From assembly GCA_963556145.1 (NCBI GenBank), contig OY744472.1, forward strand, positions 3,658,001 to 3,722,000: DNA of 64,000 nt. The letters run 5' to 3'. Positions 33,957 to 45,252 of this stretch are shown one piece after another (positions within the stretch are counted from its first letter, which is position 1; each line of letters starts with the position of its first letter). The stretch is from Hygrocybe punicea. Its lineage: Eukaryota > Basidiomycota > Agaricomycetes > Agaricales > Hygrophoraceae. The notes under the pieces are model-generated. The model searched no databases, had not been told where the DNA came from, and saw only the letters and a list, made by a program, of their open reading frames with translations. The position numbers and the translations under genes are program-made.

Positions 33957-36943
33957 GTGGTGGACTGAAGTGGTCTGGACCACAGGTCGATGAACGTTAC
34001 CCAATATCAGTAGCCGTCGCGCGATGTGGGTGTCACCGGTCCTCCAACGTTGGAGTGGACTATGTCGAGTGGGCCTCTCGCAATGGTTTCGCTTTGCTTG
34101 AAGGGCAGCTTTTTCATTTTGCCCATGACGCAGGGCTCACAGAATTCGGGTATGCCGGTGAGGGTGTCGACGTCCTTGATTTGTCCTTTTGCTACCATTT
34201 CTTTTAGCTGGTGTGTGCCGATGTGTCCCATGCGACAGTGTAGGGTGTTTATGTCCATGGCAAAGAGGGCACCTGACAGACTTCCTAGGGATTGCACTTG
34301 TAGATGGTATAGTCCTTTCCATCATAGCGCCATCATGATGGTGTTGCGTTTGTGTATTACGCATCCCCCTCATTTGTCGAATATTGATATGTGCCCAGCT
34401 TTCCTGAGTTGGCTCACGGATACCAATGTTATCCAGAAGGTGGGTATGAGCAGGGTGTTGCAGAGTCATATCTTGTATCTTTTGTCTCCCACTCTGCTTG
34501 ATAGCCACACATCCCCCATGCTAGTGATGGGGAAGTTCGGTTCGGTCCGGTTTTCGGCCTTTTTGCCCCAAACCGAAACCGAACGGTTCGGTTCCTACCA
34601 AAAAATCCCAAACCGAAACCGACATAAATGGTTTATGTCGGTTTGGTTTCAATCCAGACGCGGTCTGAACCGTGAACCACGTGGGCTGGGGGCCCTCCCT
34701 CCCATCTGACCTTGCAAGAGCGCTGCACACGTCAATCGACGTGGCTAGCCTCATTACAAGGTGGGATTGGGGTTGGTGGGCTGCACGGCCCTGTCCTAGC
34801 GAAACACACGCATCGAACGCGTGTGTTCCACCTCGGCTGTTGTCGATTGGGTGTGGTGGTGGTGGTGGTGGTGATGCCCCGACACGTCAGACACGTTGTG
34901 CACATGACGACGGGCGTGTTGGCCCCGCATTGGTCCTGCATTGGTTGTTTTCGGCGAGCGCGTGGTGGTGGCGTACGGGCCTCTCCGCGTGGGTGTCCCG
35001 ATGTGTCATGCGTGTTGTACACGCGCGGCGGGCGGGTTGACCCCGCGTTGGCCGCATTGGTGTTGCATGGTGGTGGTGGTGGTGGTGGTGTTGCATGGTG
35101 GTGGTGGTGTTGTGCCGCGTTCTGTTATATACAAATAAAATCAATAAAAGAAAGAATAAAAATAACATACCACGAAGGAGCGGGGGTGGATGCACCACCC
35201 CCCGCTGCTCGTTCCACCTCTCTGACTCCCACTCCACCCTGTTCACGTTCGTTTGCGTGCGCGCATGTCTTGGACACGTTGTTGTTGGCGTCCAACGTGG
35301 CGGTCCTGGTGGTTGTAGCGGTCCTGGTGGTTGCGGCCATCATGGTGGCAATCGTCGTCGTCGTCGTAGTGGTGGTGGTGGTGGCCGTGGTGGTAGTGGT
35401 GGTGATGGCCGTGGTGGCCGTTGACTGTAACTTGCTACTGTTAGTGTCGAATTAAAAAAATAAAAAAATAAAGAAAGCATAGGTGGGCGGCAGGGAGTAC
35501 CCTGCCACGTTTGGTCCACCTCGGGTGCTCCGTCGTCCTCGTTTGGCATACGTTGTGGGCATTCTTGGTGGTTGCAGAAGTGTCTTGGTGACTTTGGAAG
35601 TCAGCCAAGTGGCCGACTTGCGAATATCGGTTTGCGGTTCAAACTCAGTTTGAAACAGTTTCGGCCCGCAGCCAAATCTCCAAACTGGAGACCGAACCGT
35701 TCAGTCTCAGCTGAAATTTCCCAAACCGAAACCGAAACTGGCGGTTTCGGTTCGGTCTAAACCAGGTTTGGGTTGGTCTGAGACCGACCTTCCCCAACAC
35801 TAGCCAATGCCAATGGCTTTGGCCATCATGTTGTCGCCGAAGCAGACTGGGTGTGGTGGATCCAGTCTTTTGAATGTACGCACGTCGAACCATTCCGGGT
35901 GCGGTACCATGTTGGTGCTGGCTCCGCAGTCAATGATGATGCTTCCATTTCTTTGGTTTGGTTCAGTCGTGAGGTAGGCATAAATGCGGGACCAACCCCA
36001 TTGATTAATGATTACATTTCCTGTGTCTGCTACATGGGCTTCGTCCCCGTCATCTGATTCATTGTCTGAGTCACTACCGGTATCGTTCTCCTCGACTCTG
36101 TGTGTTTTTCTGCACTCCTTTTTGCACTTGCCCTTCCCCCTCTCTTGTTTTCCGACCCTTTTAGGTTTTGGCAGTCTTTTGATGTGTGTACTTTGCAGAA
36201 GAGTTTCTTTTTCTCCATCTTTGATGCCTTGAGGGCAGACTCGTCGTTTGGCGCCAGTGTCTCTGTTTGATTCATGGCGTTGCCAGTCATTTGTAGATCT
36301 GCTGCGTGTGCTGCGAGTTTTGCTTCAACAGTGGGTAGCTTGAGTTTTTGGCCATCTGGTACCGATCCCATAATGGCAGTTTTGAGTGTTTTCCACTCGT
36401 TGTTGTCTGGGATGGATTTAAGTAGGAGTAGGGGTAGTAGGTCTTCTGGGAATGTGTAGCCCAGCGTCATGAGTCAATTGCTGCTTGCAAGGAATGTTGC
36501 AATGTGTTCGGCCATGGACTTTGATGAGGGTGGGCCTCCAAATTTGATGGAGATGAGGTTGACGAGTGCGTGAAAAGCCATGGTGATGATGTTGGTTTCA
36601 TTGTATCGTTTCGTGATCGTGTCATATGGTTCTTTAGCTGAGGGTTTGTCTCCGATGCTTAGTAGGATGTTGTCGCTTATGTAGCACTGTATGATTCCCG
36701 TGGCTTTTCATCGCGCGCTTCCCAGGTGTCGTTGTAGCTTAGTTTGGACATGGACGTTGATAGTGTGGATGCGGATGTTGATGCACTTGGCGTGGTGGGC
36801 ACTGGTTTGGTGTCTGTGCCTGTAATGACTCCTAGGACCTGTTTTTTGCTGAGTGCCCCCTTGATTCGTATATTCCATATTGTGAAATTTGACAGGCCCT
36901 CTAGTACCGGGCAGTTTGGTGTTGATGATGTGGCATCTGACAT
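33957..36943 (-). mobile_element. Ty1/copia retrotransposon remnant (gag, protease, start of integrase)
   Basis: On the minus strand, gag begins at 36,943 (MSDATSS...SNFTIWNIRIKGALS) and continues at 36,470-36,030 (GYTFPEDLLPLLLLKSIPD, then CKVHTSKDCQ as a damaged zinc knuckle). The protease motif DCGAST lies near 35,925. A hAT element follows. After it comes the GAG-pre-integrase zinc finger (LHCRMGH...CEPCVMGK, 34,297-34,080) and the integrase start (DIVHSNVGGP, YWVTFIDLWSR). The catalytic HSD of integrase reads HSN, and a TGA sits at 34,009-34,007. No reverse transcriptase or RNase H remains; the copy stops at 33,957. An LTR may lie upstream (37,090 to about 37,900), but I cannot match it to a partner. 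Confidence 0.8.
34522..35802. mobile_element. hAT-type non-autonomous element 5
   Basis: Ends TAGTGATGGGGAAGTTCGGT and TAGTGTTGGGGAAGGTCGGT (complement) enclose 1281 bp. The 8-bp flanks CCCCATGC and GCCAATGC match at 6 of 8, so this is older than element 3. It holds CGGTTTGG/CCAAACCG subterminal repeats, GGTGGTGGT tracts, a hairpin around ACGTCAATCGACGT (about 34,729), and a minus-strand intron-like cassette at about 35,123-35,170 (GTATGT...TATAACAG). It sits inside the copia remnant and separates protease from integrase. It has no transposase. Confidence 0.87.
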
Positions 36944-38319
36944 CTCGTGTGATGCAGTTGGTTTTTGGGGTTTAACCGCCGTGCGAGAGTGGGTGCGAGT
37001 CGCGTTTGTAGCGCAATGCCATCGTTTGTGTTTGAGGGTTCCTGACCGTTAGAAACGACCAGGGCTCATAACCTTTCGCGACTGTAGTATAAATCTCAGT
37101 CATTGTCAGAGTAAACGACTAAGTTGCTATGTACCTGTAGTATAAATCTAGTACAGAGATTAGTACGTGTAAGTGTAATTGTGTGGTGGTGTGGACATAC
37201 CTCAGTCGTTGTCAGAGTAAACGACTGAGGTATTCACAATTCTGGACCCCAAACATTATTTGGGCGTTCAGGGTTTGCCATATTTGGCTGGCATTCCCCA
37301 TATGGGTGGAGCCTTAGCTCGCTATCCTTGTTCCTCTTTCTTGACAGTCAGAATGGACCAATTCAGGTGGATTGGAAGCAGGTGAGGTGGCTTGCTCAAG
37401 TGTACGTGGCAGGTCAAGACCTCCACCTCATTGCGTGGCACTGTCTCTCTCTCATTCTGAAGGATTCAGTGATTTTGAGACACTCCTCAATTGTGTTTGC
37501 ATCAAGAGGCCAGAGCTCAACGGAATCAGATAACTGTGTGTCAGATCTTTGAGTCTGTTGATTAGTGGAGTTTGTGTTTTCATGTTGAGTCGTTGATAAT
37601 GCTGCATTATCGTCCTTTGTGTTGTAGATCTCCGAGTCACCTGTCACCACGTCACCACGTTATTCATCGTCATCCCCGTTTACACATAGTTTTACTTCCG
37701 TTTTCACATGCTTATCCCATCAGTACATATACTTCCATCCATTCGTCTTTACACCTCAGTCTTCTCTGTTCTATGACTGAGGTGAGACAGTTTCCTTTAT
37801 TTCTCTTCAGTACATAGACTCATATAGTGTAGACTCCGCTTCTGTTCTACAGGTACTGAGAATACAGTTAGTCTTCTCCATTCTATGATTGAGACTCCGC
37901 TTCTGTTCTACACTTTGTTCCATTGGGAACTGACGGTAGGAGACCATTCGAAAGCGTTGCGATTTCTTTAACAAGATGCTGGATGCCTACAAGTGTGGAC
38001 ATATTTGCTGTGAGTTGAATACTACGCAAATCGATAACACAGGGACTGGAACACTCACATATATAGGCGGACAGTTGTCCGAAGGTGGGCAAAAAAGGAC
38101 TTATTAGAAACTTGAGGATGTTGAATTCAGAATGAGTGTCATGGTTGAACGATTGAACGTCGAGCGGGCACTGGGAGACATCAGAGAACCGAGGAAGGAA
38201 ATAAAGCAGCACGACGTGTGTCATGGTTGAACGTTGAACATTTAGCGTAGGTGTTGAGGTGAAACATCATCGAAGCCCATGACTCGGTGGAACGCTGAAA
38301 ATTGTCTGAATGAGGTTTC
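36944..38319. other. Probable copia 5' leader/LTR and unannotated DNA
   Basis: Two copies of CTCAGTCRTTGTCAGAGTAAACGACT (37,098 and 37,202) and two of AGACTCCGCTTCTGTTCTACA (37,832 and 37,890) suggest LTR-like promoter repeats, but no full LTR pair is present. I see no gene from 37,100 to 38,320. Confidence 0.4.
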
Positions 38320-38756
38320 CTACATCAGAAGATTTACACATCGGCTTTGGCGTGCTTATTCAGCTTATATAAGCACGAAAAGCACGAAAAGCAAAAAGCT
38401 CGGCGAGCTTATATTAGCGGGGTCGGTCCGCTAATATAAGCTCGCCCAGCTTTTCTAGGAGCGAAAAAGCTGGTAAAAGAGCTGTTAGCTTTCTAATAAG
38501 CACATTGCTTTTAGCTCTCAGTACTAGCTTATTTGAAGAATAGGGACATGGAGACGGAAGCAGCAGTAATATTGGGGTAAACAAAGAATCTAAGTCCGTA
38601 TTGACTACCAAGGGTAAGACGTAGTGAGTGGAACATGGATATATGCGCGGCCGCGTTTGTTCCGAACTGGTATATAGGTAGCCAATTCTGCCACAAAGTT
38701 GTCACCGTTGACCGACGGTCCATGTGTTGTGAGGCAAAAAACTCACCTGCGAGCAC

Positions 38757-40906
38757 TCAAGCCTCGTCCTCGGAATCCGATTGCTCCAGCAAAAATCCTT
38801 CGTCATCGCTGACATCCACAGACGTGGCCGGGAGAGAAGGTTCACTCCTGTTATCGAAGGCATGCCTTTTTGCCGCAGTGGTGATTTCAAACCATTGTTT
38901 GGCCGACAACTTTTTCACTGAGGGGAGCAGACCTGAAGCCCGTTTCTCAATCTTCATAACACCATTTGCACCAAGAACTTCTCGATCGCCATAGTTTTCC
39001 TGAGAGAAATGCCCAAGTTTTTGCGCAGGAATCACTTCTTCACCAGTGACCCAACAGGAAAAAGCTCGCTCCACCTATGAACAGAAATCAGTGAAAATCC
39101 ATAGAAGATAAGCTGAATTTCTACGGCTTGGATAGACAGAATCAAAGCACCAATGGGGTGTTGCTCCTGGAACAGAAGGTCCGTCGCATTCTTCGTGTGC
39201 TTGAAGTGCGGAGACAAGGTGAAAGTAATCACGTCAGACTGAAAAAGCTGACAGTTTGCTGATGTCAGTTACTGCAATGTATTCGCGTATCCCAGCAACG
39301 CACCAGCTTTTTCCCATCTGGTCATTGCTTCCAGTAGAATGGACGATTTGCCGGATTCGTTCCGAGACATTCAATGGCTTTCTTTGCACGATCTTCTTTC
39401 GTAGGGAACTCTTCTCCAGTGAGTAGCGCTTCGACGGCGAGCATGGCATGCTGTGCAAACGTGTTGTGCCACGACTCGAGGCGATAACCGATCTAAAAGT
39501 GGTCAAGAGAAGTATGTGTGAGAAATAATATGTAGTTTGACGTACAAGGAGACGAGTCGTCTCATCCTTATCCCAACTGCACTCAATCTTCGCATAGATG
39601 TTGTCCCATATTTCTTTGAGCACGCCTACATCAGGTTCGGCCCAAGCAGGTAATGTGCCCACATAGAGTTTGACGTTGGGTATGTACAGCGCACTGAACT
39701 TGATTGTCGCTTGATCAGGCAGATCCCTGAGTGTCGCCTTCCCCTTCCGCGATTTCTCCTTCTGTTTACGCATCGACCCTTGATCCAAGTCAACAGCGGT
39801 ACCTGTGGCAACACGGACTTTGGCAATAGGTTGGGCCTGCTGCTCGTATCAGTGACACATCAATAGTTTATCGGATGAACGTACACGAGGTGTGATACCG
39901 GGTTCGGATTTTACTTTGATGGGACCTTGGACATATACTAATTCGGCCTCATTGTCGCTGATACCACCAGATTGAAACATATCCGACTGAGTGGTCTTCG
40001 TGCTTGTGAAGCTAGTATGAGTAGTAGTCTGGGGAGAGCCAGCAGGAACCTTCGACTCCCAGTTTTTGATCATGCCGACGAGGGCTGCTGTGGGTTTCGG
40101 ACGTTTGGCCATTGATCTAAGGAAACACAAGAGATTACGTAGTAATGAGAGCATGACACATAAGGGGCATCACAAACTGTTTCTTGGGGGAAGTGTGAAT
40201 ATCTGCCTTGCGCTTGCTTCCCGGATCCGGGTACATGCGGTGAGCCGTGACACGTAACCTCGCTTCTTCTCCCTTATCAGCACGCAGTTTGCTTTTTCGC
40301 ACCTTGATCTCCACCTCCTTGCTGGCCTTGGAGGCTGGCTTGGAGATGTTCTTGTCACTCTCTTCGTGGCTGAACTCCTCGTCATCTTCGTATGTTGATC
40401 CTGCTTCATTACTAATATCATTTTCATCATCCTCATAGATATCAGTTTCACTATTTTCTCGTGGGCCATCCACATCGGACATGTCACCAGGTGCCGAGGT
40501 TGTACCTTCATATTAAGTGAGTACAATAACTTTGTGTTTACAAGGTGTTACCTTGTAACACTGGATCTGCAGTGATGGTAGACGAGACCCTGCGATGCAC
40601 CCGCTTCAACTTGGTCGATATGGGTTGGTTCGCGTTGGCGTCTTTTGCAGTCTCTGCTTGGTTCAGAGCATCCTCAATTGCGGCTACCTTTTTCACGGCC
40701 TCGAGGTTAGTTGCAAATTTGTGGGCCTTCTCGTGCTCAGCCGCGGTTTTTTTAGCAGCTACCTCTTCTTTTGTGGCCCTTTTTGCTGGCATGTCAGGGA
40801 GACTGACGACGCGATCCCTATTCCCAGTACGAGTGGTCATCCGACCAGCCAAGGAGACATCAGAAGTGATGTCGGACGTGATCACCAGTTTTTTTTTGTT
40901 GGGCAT
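38757..40906 (-). pseudogene. Plavaka-companion gene (DUF6532-like), seven exons
   Basis: Exons, minus strand: 40906-40552, 40505-40178, 40116-39885, 39839-39546, 39492 to about 39,340, about 39,238-39,125, 39074-38757. The N-terminus is basic and charged (MPNKKKLVITSD, PAKRATKEEVAAKK), then acidic (IYEDDENDISNEAGS). The C-terminal half is a conserved-looking domain (IGYRLESWHNTFAQHAM, EQHPIGALILSIQAVE, RAFSCWVTGEE, RASGLLPSVKKLSAKQW) that I place, from memory, near the DUF6532 family common in mushroom genomes. Phases agree except within the fifth exon, where FYWKQ runs into TGA near 39,330 and the reading continues in another frame, so one frameshift is likely. It is probably a helper or regulator of the element; this is inference. 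Confidence 0.55.
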
Positions 40907-41053
40907 TGAGCAAAGCGGTTAATGTGGGAAATGGTTCGTTTTGATATATCTTGTACCTTTTTATCGTGGCTGAGTTTACAATGATACAGGACCACACATG
41001 TTCTCACTCAGGCCGCCAACCTCACAGCCAACATACGCCAGCTCAATCCATCA

Positions 41054-44000
41054 ATGCAGAGAATAAAGAAGTTCTTCAAACCTCTCCAGTTTCCATGCCC
41101 CCACCCAGGATGCAACAGATACTTCCGAAGCCGATCCGGCCATACGCAGCACTTAAATACTCACATAAAACCACCGCCGAATCACCCTCCCGTACAAACA
41201 CCACCTCGCGACACCCCATCTCAACGGGATGACACACCGTCTCAACGGGATGACACACCGTCTCAACGGGATGACACACCGTCTCAACGGGATGACACAC
41301 CGTCTCAACGGGATGACACACCGAATTATGATGATCATGATCTTGATCGTGGCTCACCTAACCCTCATGTGTGGATGGCTGACGGACAATTTATCGTTAA
41401 CCACCCCATCATCGACGGTGAGTCAACTCCAGGTATGCTTGCACTTGCCATATTGATGCCAAATGTGATAGGCACCCCTTGTGATCCTGAAGGTGATGAC
41501 CTTCCACCCAATACTCCCCCTTTCCCATCTACTATCAAAGCTATGAATGATTATTCGCCATATGCGGGCCAGGCCGAGTTCGAATTGGCAGATTTTCTGT
41601 TCCATGACGTTGAGATGTCTGCGGGTAAAATCAACCGACATATGGAATTGCTAGCCGCTTTATATCCTGAGTCGGATCCACCTTTTGCGGATGAAAAGGA
41701 GCTATATTCTACCATAGACGCTACACAGCTTGGCGATGCACCGTGGAAGTCTTTTGAAGTAGAATATGCCGGTGAAATAGAGGCAGAGGATCCGCCACCT
41801 TGGAAAACGGCCACCTATGATGTTTGGCATCGCGATCTTTTGGACGTGATGGAATCCCAGCTCAGCAACCCTGATTTCGCCAAAGAGATGGACTATGCCC
41901 CCAAACGTGTCTACAAGAATGCCAAACGACAGTACACCGATTTGTTCTCTGGGAATTGGGCATGGGAGCAGGCGGTAAGCTGCCCAATTGGTAATCTAAC
42001 TGAAACTAACAACCCTTGAAATGACAGGACCTCATTGCCGAAGACCCAGAAAATCATGGTGCTATGTTTGCACCTATCGTGTTAGGCAGCGACAAAACAA
42101 CTGTGTCAGTCGCCACTGGCCAGAATGAATACTATCCACTATATGCATCACTTGGACCTGTACATAATAATGTCCGTCGAGCACATCGAAATGCTGTGAC
42201 ATTGGTGGGCTTTCTTGCGATTGCAAAGAGTGAGTTTTTTTGTTGTCCTTAGGTTCGGCAACTAACCTCCCTGGCCCAGCTGATCGTGAGTTTCAAGATG
42301 ACCCGGATTTCCGCCGCTTTCGCCGACAACTGTTTCACACATCCCTGGCACATATTCTTCAATCCCTCAAACCACATATGATCAAGCCACGCGTCACCCG
42401 ATGTGGTGACGGACACTTCCGCCGTGTCATTTACGGTGTGGGACCATATATTGCGGATTACCCCGAACAGGCATTACTGGCCTGTATAGTTCAGGGCTGG
42501 TGTCCAAAGTAAGTCTACAGTCGTCATTTTAAACCCATGCACTTCGCTGATTAGATATTCAGGTGTCTTATACCAGCAGATAAACTGGATTCGGCGGAAC
42601 CATGTGGGCTTCGATCACATGTGCATATGGATGCACTTCAAGAGGCGTTCACCGCTCAGGAACTATGGAATGGGTATGGCGTGGTTGGCGATGTCACAGT
42701 ATGTTAGCCGATGTCGCTAAAAGATATCTTTATTTACTCCAATCAAACAGCCATTCACAGTATACTTCCCGCGGGCCGATATCCATGAGCTCTTGTCACC
42801 CGATATCCTCCACCAAGTCATCAAAGGATCATTCAAGGACCACCTCGTAACCTGGGTGGTTGACTATATAGAACACACACACACACCGGCCAATGCACGC
42901 AAGATGCTGGCTGATATAGACCGTCGAATAGCGGCTGCCCCTGCCTTCCCTGGTCTACGTCGGTTCCACCAGGGCCGAAACTTCAAACAATGGACCGGTG
43001 ATGATTCCAAGGCACTTATGAAGGTATATTATAGCCTCTATAAAATTATCGTACCTCATTGCTCTCAACAGGTCTTTTTGCCGGCAATTGTTGGTTATGT
43101 ACCTGACCAAATGGTCCATGCAATAAGTTCATTCATGGACTTCTGTTATTATGTACGCCGGTCAGTTGTAGACGAGGACACGTTATGTGCAATTGACATG
43201 GCTCTGGCCAACTTCCGACGAGACCGTGTTATCTTTGTTGACACTGGTGTCCGTAACAACTTCGTACTCCCTCGACAACATTCCCTCGACCACTACCGAC
43301 GCGGCATACAACAGTTCGGGGCCCTCAATGGCCTTTGTTCTTCAATCACCGAGTCAAAACACATAAAGGCTGTCAAAAAGCCCTGGCGACGATCAAGCCG
43401 CTGGAAAGCGCTGGGCCAAATGTTACTCATTAATCAAAGGCTTGACAAGCTTGCGGCGGCTAAGGTCGACTTTGCTCACCGTAAAATGCTTGACGGCCCA
43501 AGCACTGTGATACCTGTGATTGTCGACGTGGCCCCTCTTGCCCTCGTGTTGCCCACTGTCAACGAGACAGGTAACGATGATGACGTGGACGAGGGCCTGG
43601 TGGATGGAAACAGATACGAGGGTGAAGTTTCGCTGGCAAGAACCAAAGGTACGTGTAATGTGTCTATATGTTAATTCATAACTCAAACCCATGACAGCAT
43701 GAGGTTATCCGGGCCATGTGAAGGTACTCATGCTCTACATCCAGCAACCACGCCTTCAAGAACATATTGGCCGCTTCCTTTATGATGTATTACATCCGGA
43801 TTCCATAATTCCGGGTGCCGACGTTTCTCTAGAAGACTGTCCAGTGTTTTCAGGCCAAGTACGTGTGTATCATTCGGCCACCTCGATCTACTATGCACCC
43901 AGTGATGTCTCGGGAGTTGGTGGTATGCACCGGGAGGTTATTCGAGCCACACCATCATGGTATAAAGGTGCAGCGCGATACGACACAGTCTTTATTGCCA

Positions 44001-44356
44001 AAGACCAGGAACAGGACGGATTCCGTGGCTTACACATTGGACGTGTACGCCTTTTTTTTGATTTTCACTTTGCCGACATTCTGTACCCCTGTGCACTTGT
44101 TGAATGGCTCATCCCTTCTGATTTGCAGCCCTGTGAGCTCACCAGGATGTGGATTGTCAAACCTCATATTGTGAGAGGGCAACGGGCGATGTCAGTAATA
44201 CACACGGACATGATCCTGCAGGGTGCACATTTGATGGTGGTCTATGGTAAACAGCGTTTGCCACGTAATTTTGGCTTCCAGCACACTCTATATGCGTTCC
44301 ATTCTTACTATGTCAACAAGTATATAGATCACCATAGTCATGAAATTGCATTTTAA
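41054..44356 (+). pseudogene. Plavaka transposase, nearly intact, one stop codon
   Basis: Exons: 41054-41974, 42028-42229, 42280-42508, 42563-42698, about 42751-43023, about 43071-43648, 43698-44356. An N-terminal C2H2 zinc finger (CPHPGCNRYFRSRSGHTQHLNTH pattern C-x4-C-x12-H-x3-H) is followed by five exact 21-bp repeats coding DTPSQRD. The transposase core then reads FAPIVLGSDKTTVSVATGQNEYYPLY, VHNNVRRAHRNAV, DGHFRRVIYGVGPYIADYPEQ, FKQWTGDDSKALMKV, LPRQHSLDHYR, GLCSSITESKHIKAV. These are hallmarks of Plavaka, a KDZ-related DDE transposase. The only lesion I see is TGA at 43,700-43,702, one C-to-T change from CGA (Arg), right after the last intron. Confidence 0.85.
41213..41322 (+). repeat. 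Five 21-bp in-frame repeats in the Plavaka transposase
   Basis: CGTCTCAACGGGATGACACAC-type units recur five times, almost without change. They encode the heptad DTPSQRD between the zinc finger and the catalytic part, probably as a flexible linker whose length varies between copies. Confidence 0.9.
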
Positions 44357-44504
44357 CAGTTGGCTCTATATGAAAGCATAAGCTCAACCAAGAAAGCGAG
44401 AAGCATGTAAAAAGCTTTGATAAGTTCGCTGAGAAAAGCGTAAGCAAGATTAAATAAGCACTAAGCCGAAATAAGACATTGTAGATCTTCTGATGTAGTC
44501 CTAC

Positions 44505-44660
44505 AAAAGCCATGGCCTGATGGCTTGGCTCTGGCTTTTGAGATCTCGGGCCAGGCCAAAAGCCGTCACAGGCCATGACTTTGGCCTGGCTAGGCCTGGC
44601 CTATTTCAGCCTGGCTTGGCTGGGCTCACGGCCTGAGGCCGGGCCAGGCACATCACTAAT
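44505..44660. repeat. GC-rich GGCCTGGC repeat, likely end of a hAT-type element
   Basis: Variants of GGCCTGGCTAGGCCTGGCC recur and the block ends CACATCACTA. On the complement this is a TAGTGATGTG terminus of hAT type. No matching left end was found, so the element is truncated. Confidence 0.45.
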
Positions 44661-45252
44661 AATGTGATAGGAGGCACAAGATAGAGTTGACAAAAAGGTT
44701 GAAAGCATGAAACTACATGTATGAAGAGAGAGCCTGTTCGTGGGGAATGAGATGAAAGAGAGAAAAGGTTTTGATACTCAAGGATGAGAGGAGAGAGCCC
44801 AGAGGGTGCAAACTTGCTCTATCATCCTTGAAAAAGGTGTGAGGAATGGAGGTCAGGGACCGTAAAAATGGAGGTATTGTGTGGGCGATTGAGGGACTCG
44901 GGAGTCCGGGGACAGCAGAGTCCCAGAGGGTGCCAAAGGCAGCAATACAATAGAGAGACTTGAGCGATTAGACTTATGTAAACTAAGTTTAAAAATGATT
45001 AAAGCATGTGTTTTGGTGTCGCCTCTTAAATATATTCACCTTACGGTATTGGATGGGGCCCCTCACCTCTCGGAAGTGGATTGGCAGGAGGCTGGGGCAT
45101 TTGCAAGGGGTGTAATCATAATGGTTCGTATCTGACTCCGATGCTACTCGCCTCCAAAAAGGGTTGGTGGTTGTTAGCTGGGCGCACGTATTCCACAGTT
45201 GTTGCCCGAGTACCTTAGTCTCGAGCACATTGATAAAGTAGGGGGGGGCGCA
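44661..45252. other. 3' flank of the FHA-RING gene
   Basis: I see no gene. The sequence is purine-rich (GAGAGAAAAGG, GGAGAGAGCCCAGAGG) from 44,700 to 44,930. Confidence 0.4.

Larger units (their letters stand above)
38320..44498 (+). mobile_element. Plavaka element 1 with transposase and companion gene
   Basis: Inverted repeats CTACATCAGAAGATTTACA (38,320-38,338) and CTACATCAGAAGATCTACA (complement of 44,480-44,498) bound 6.18 kb. Both ends continue with GCTTATWTAAGC-rich sequence, for example 38,358-38,520. Two genes lie head to head inside: the Plavaka transposase (plus) and a companion (minus), with their starts about 150 bp apart. I could not find a clear target duplication; the right flank was hit by another repeat. 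Confidence 0.75.

Noticed and set aside
34712..35455. 247-codon plus-strand frame
   Set aside because: It is a GGTGGT tract inside hAT element 5 that translates to Val/Gly runs; no domain.
36030..36470. Stand-alone gene
   Set aside because: It is the gag C-terminal part of the copia remnant.
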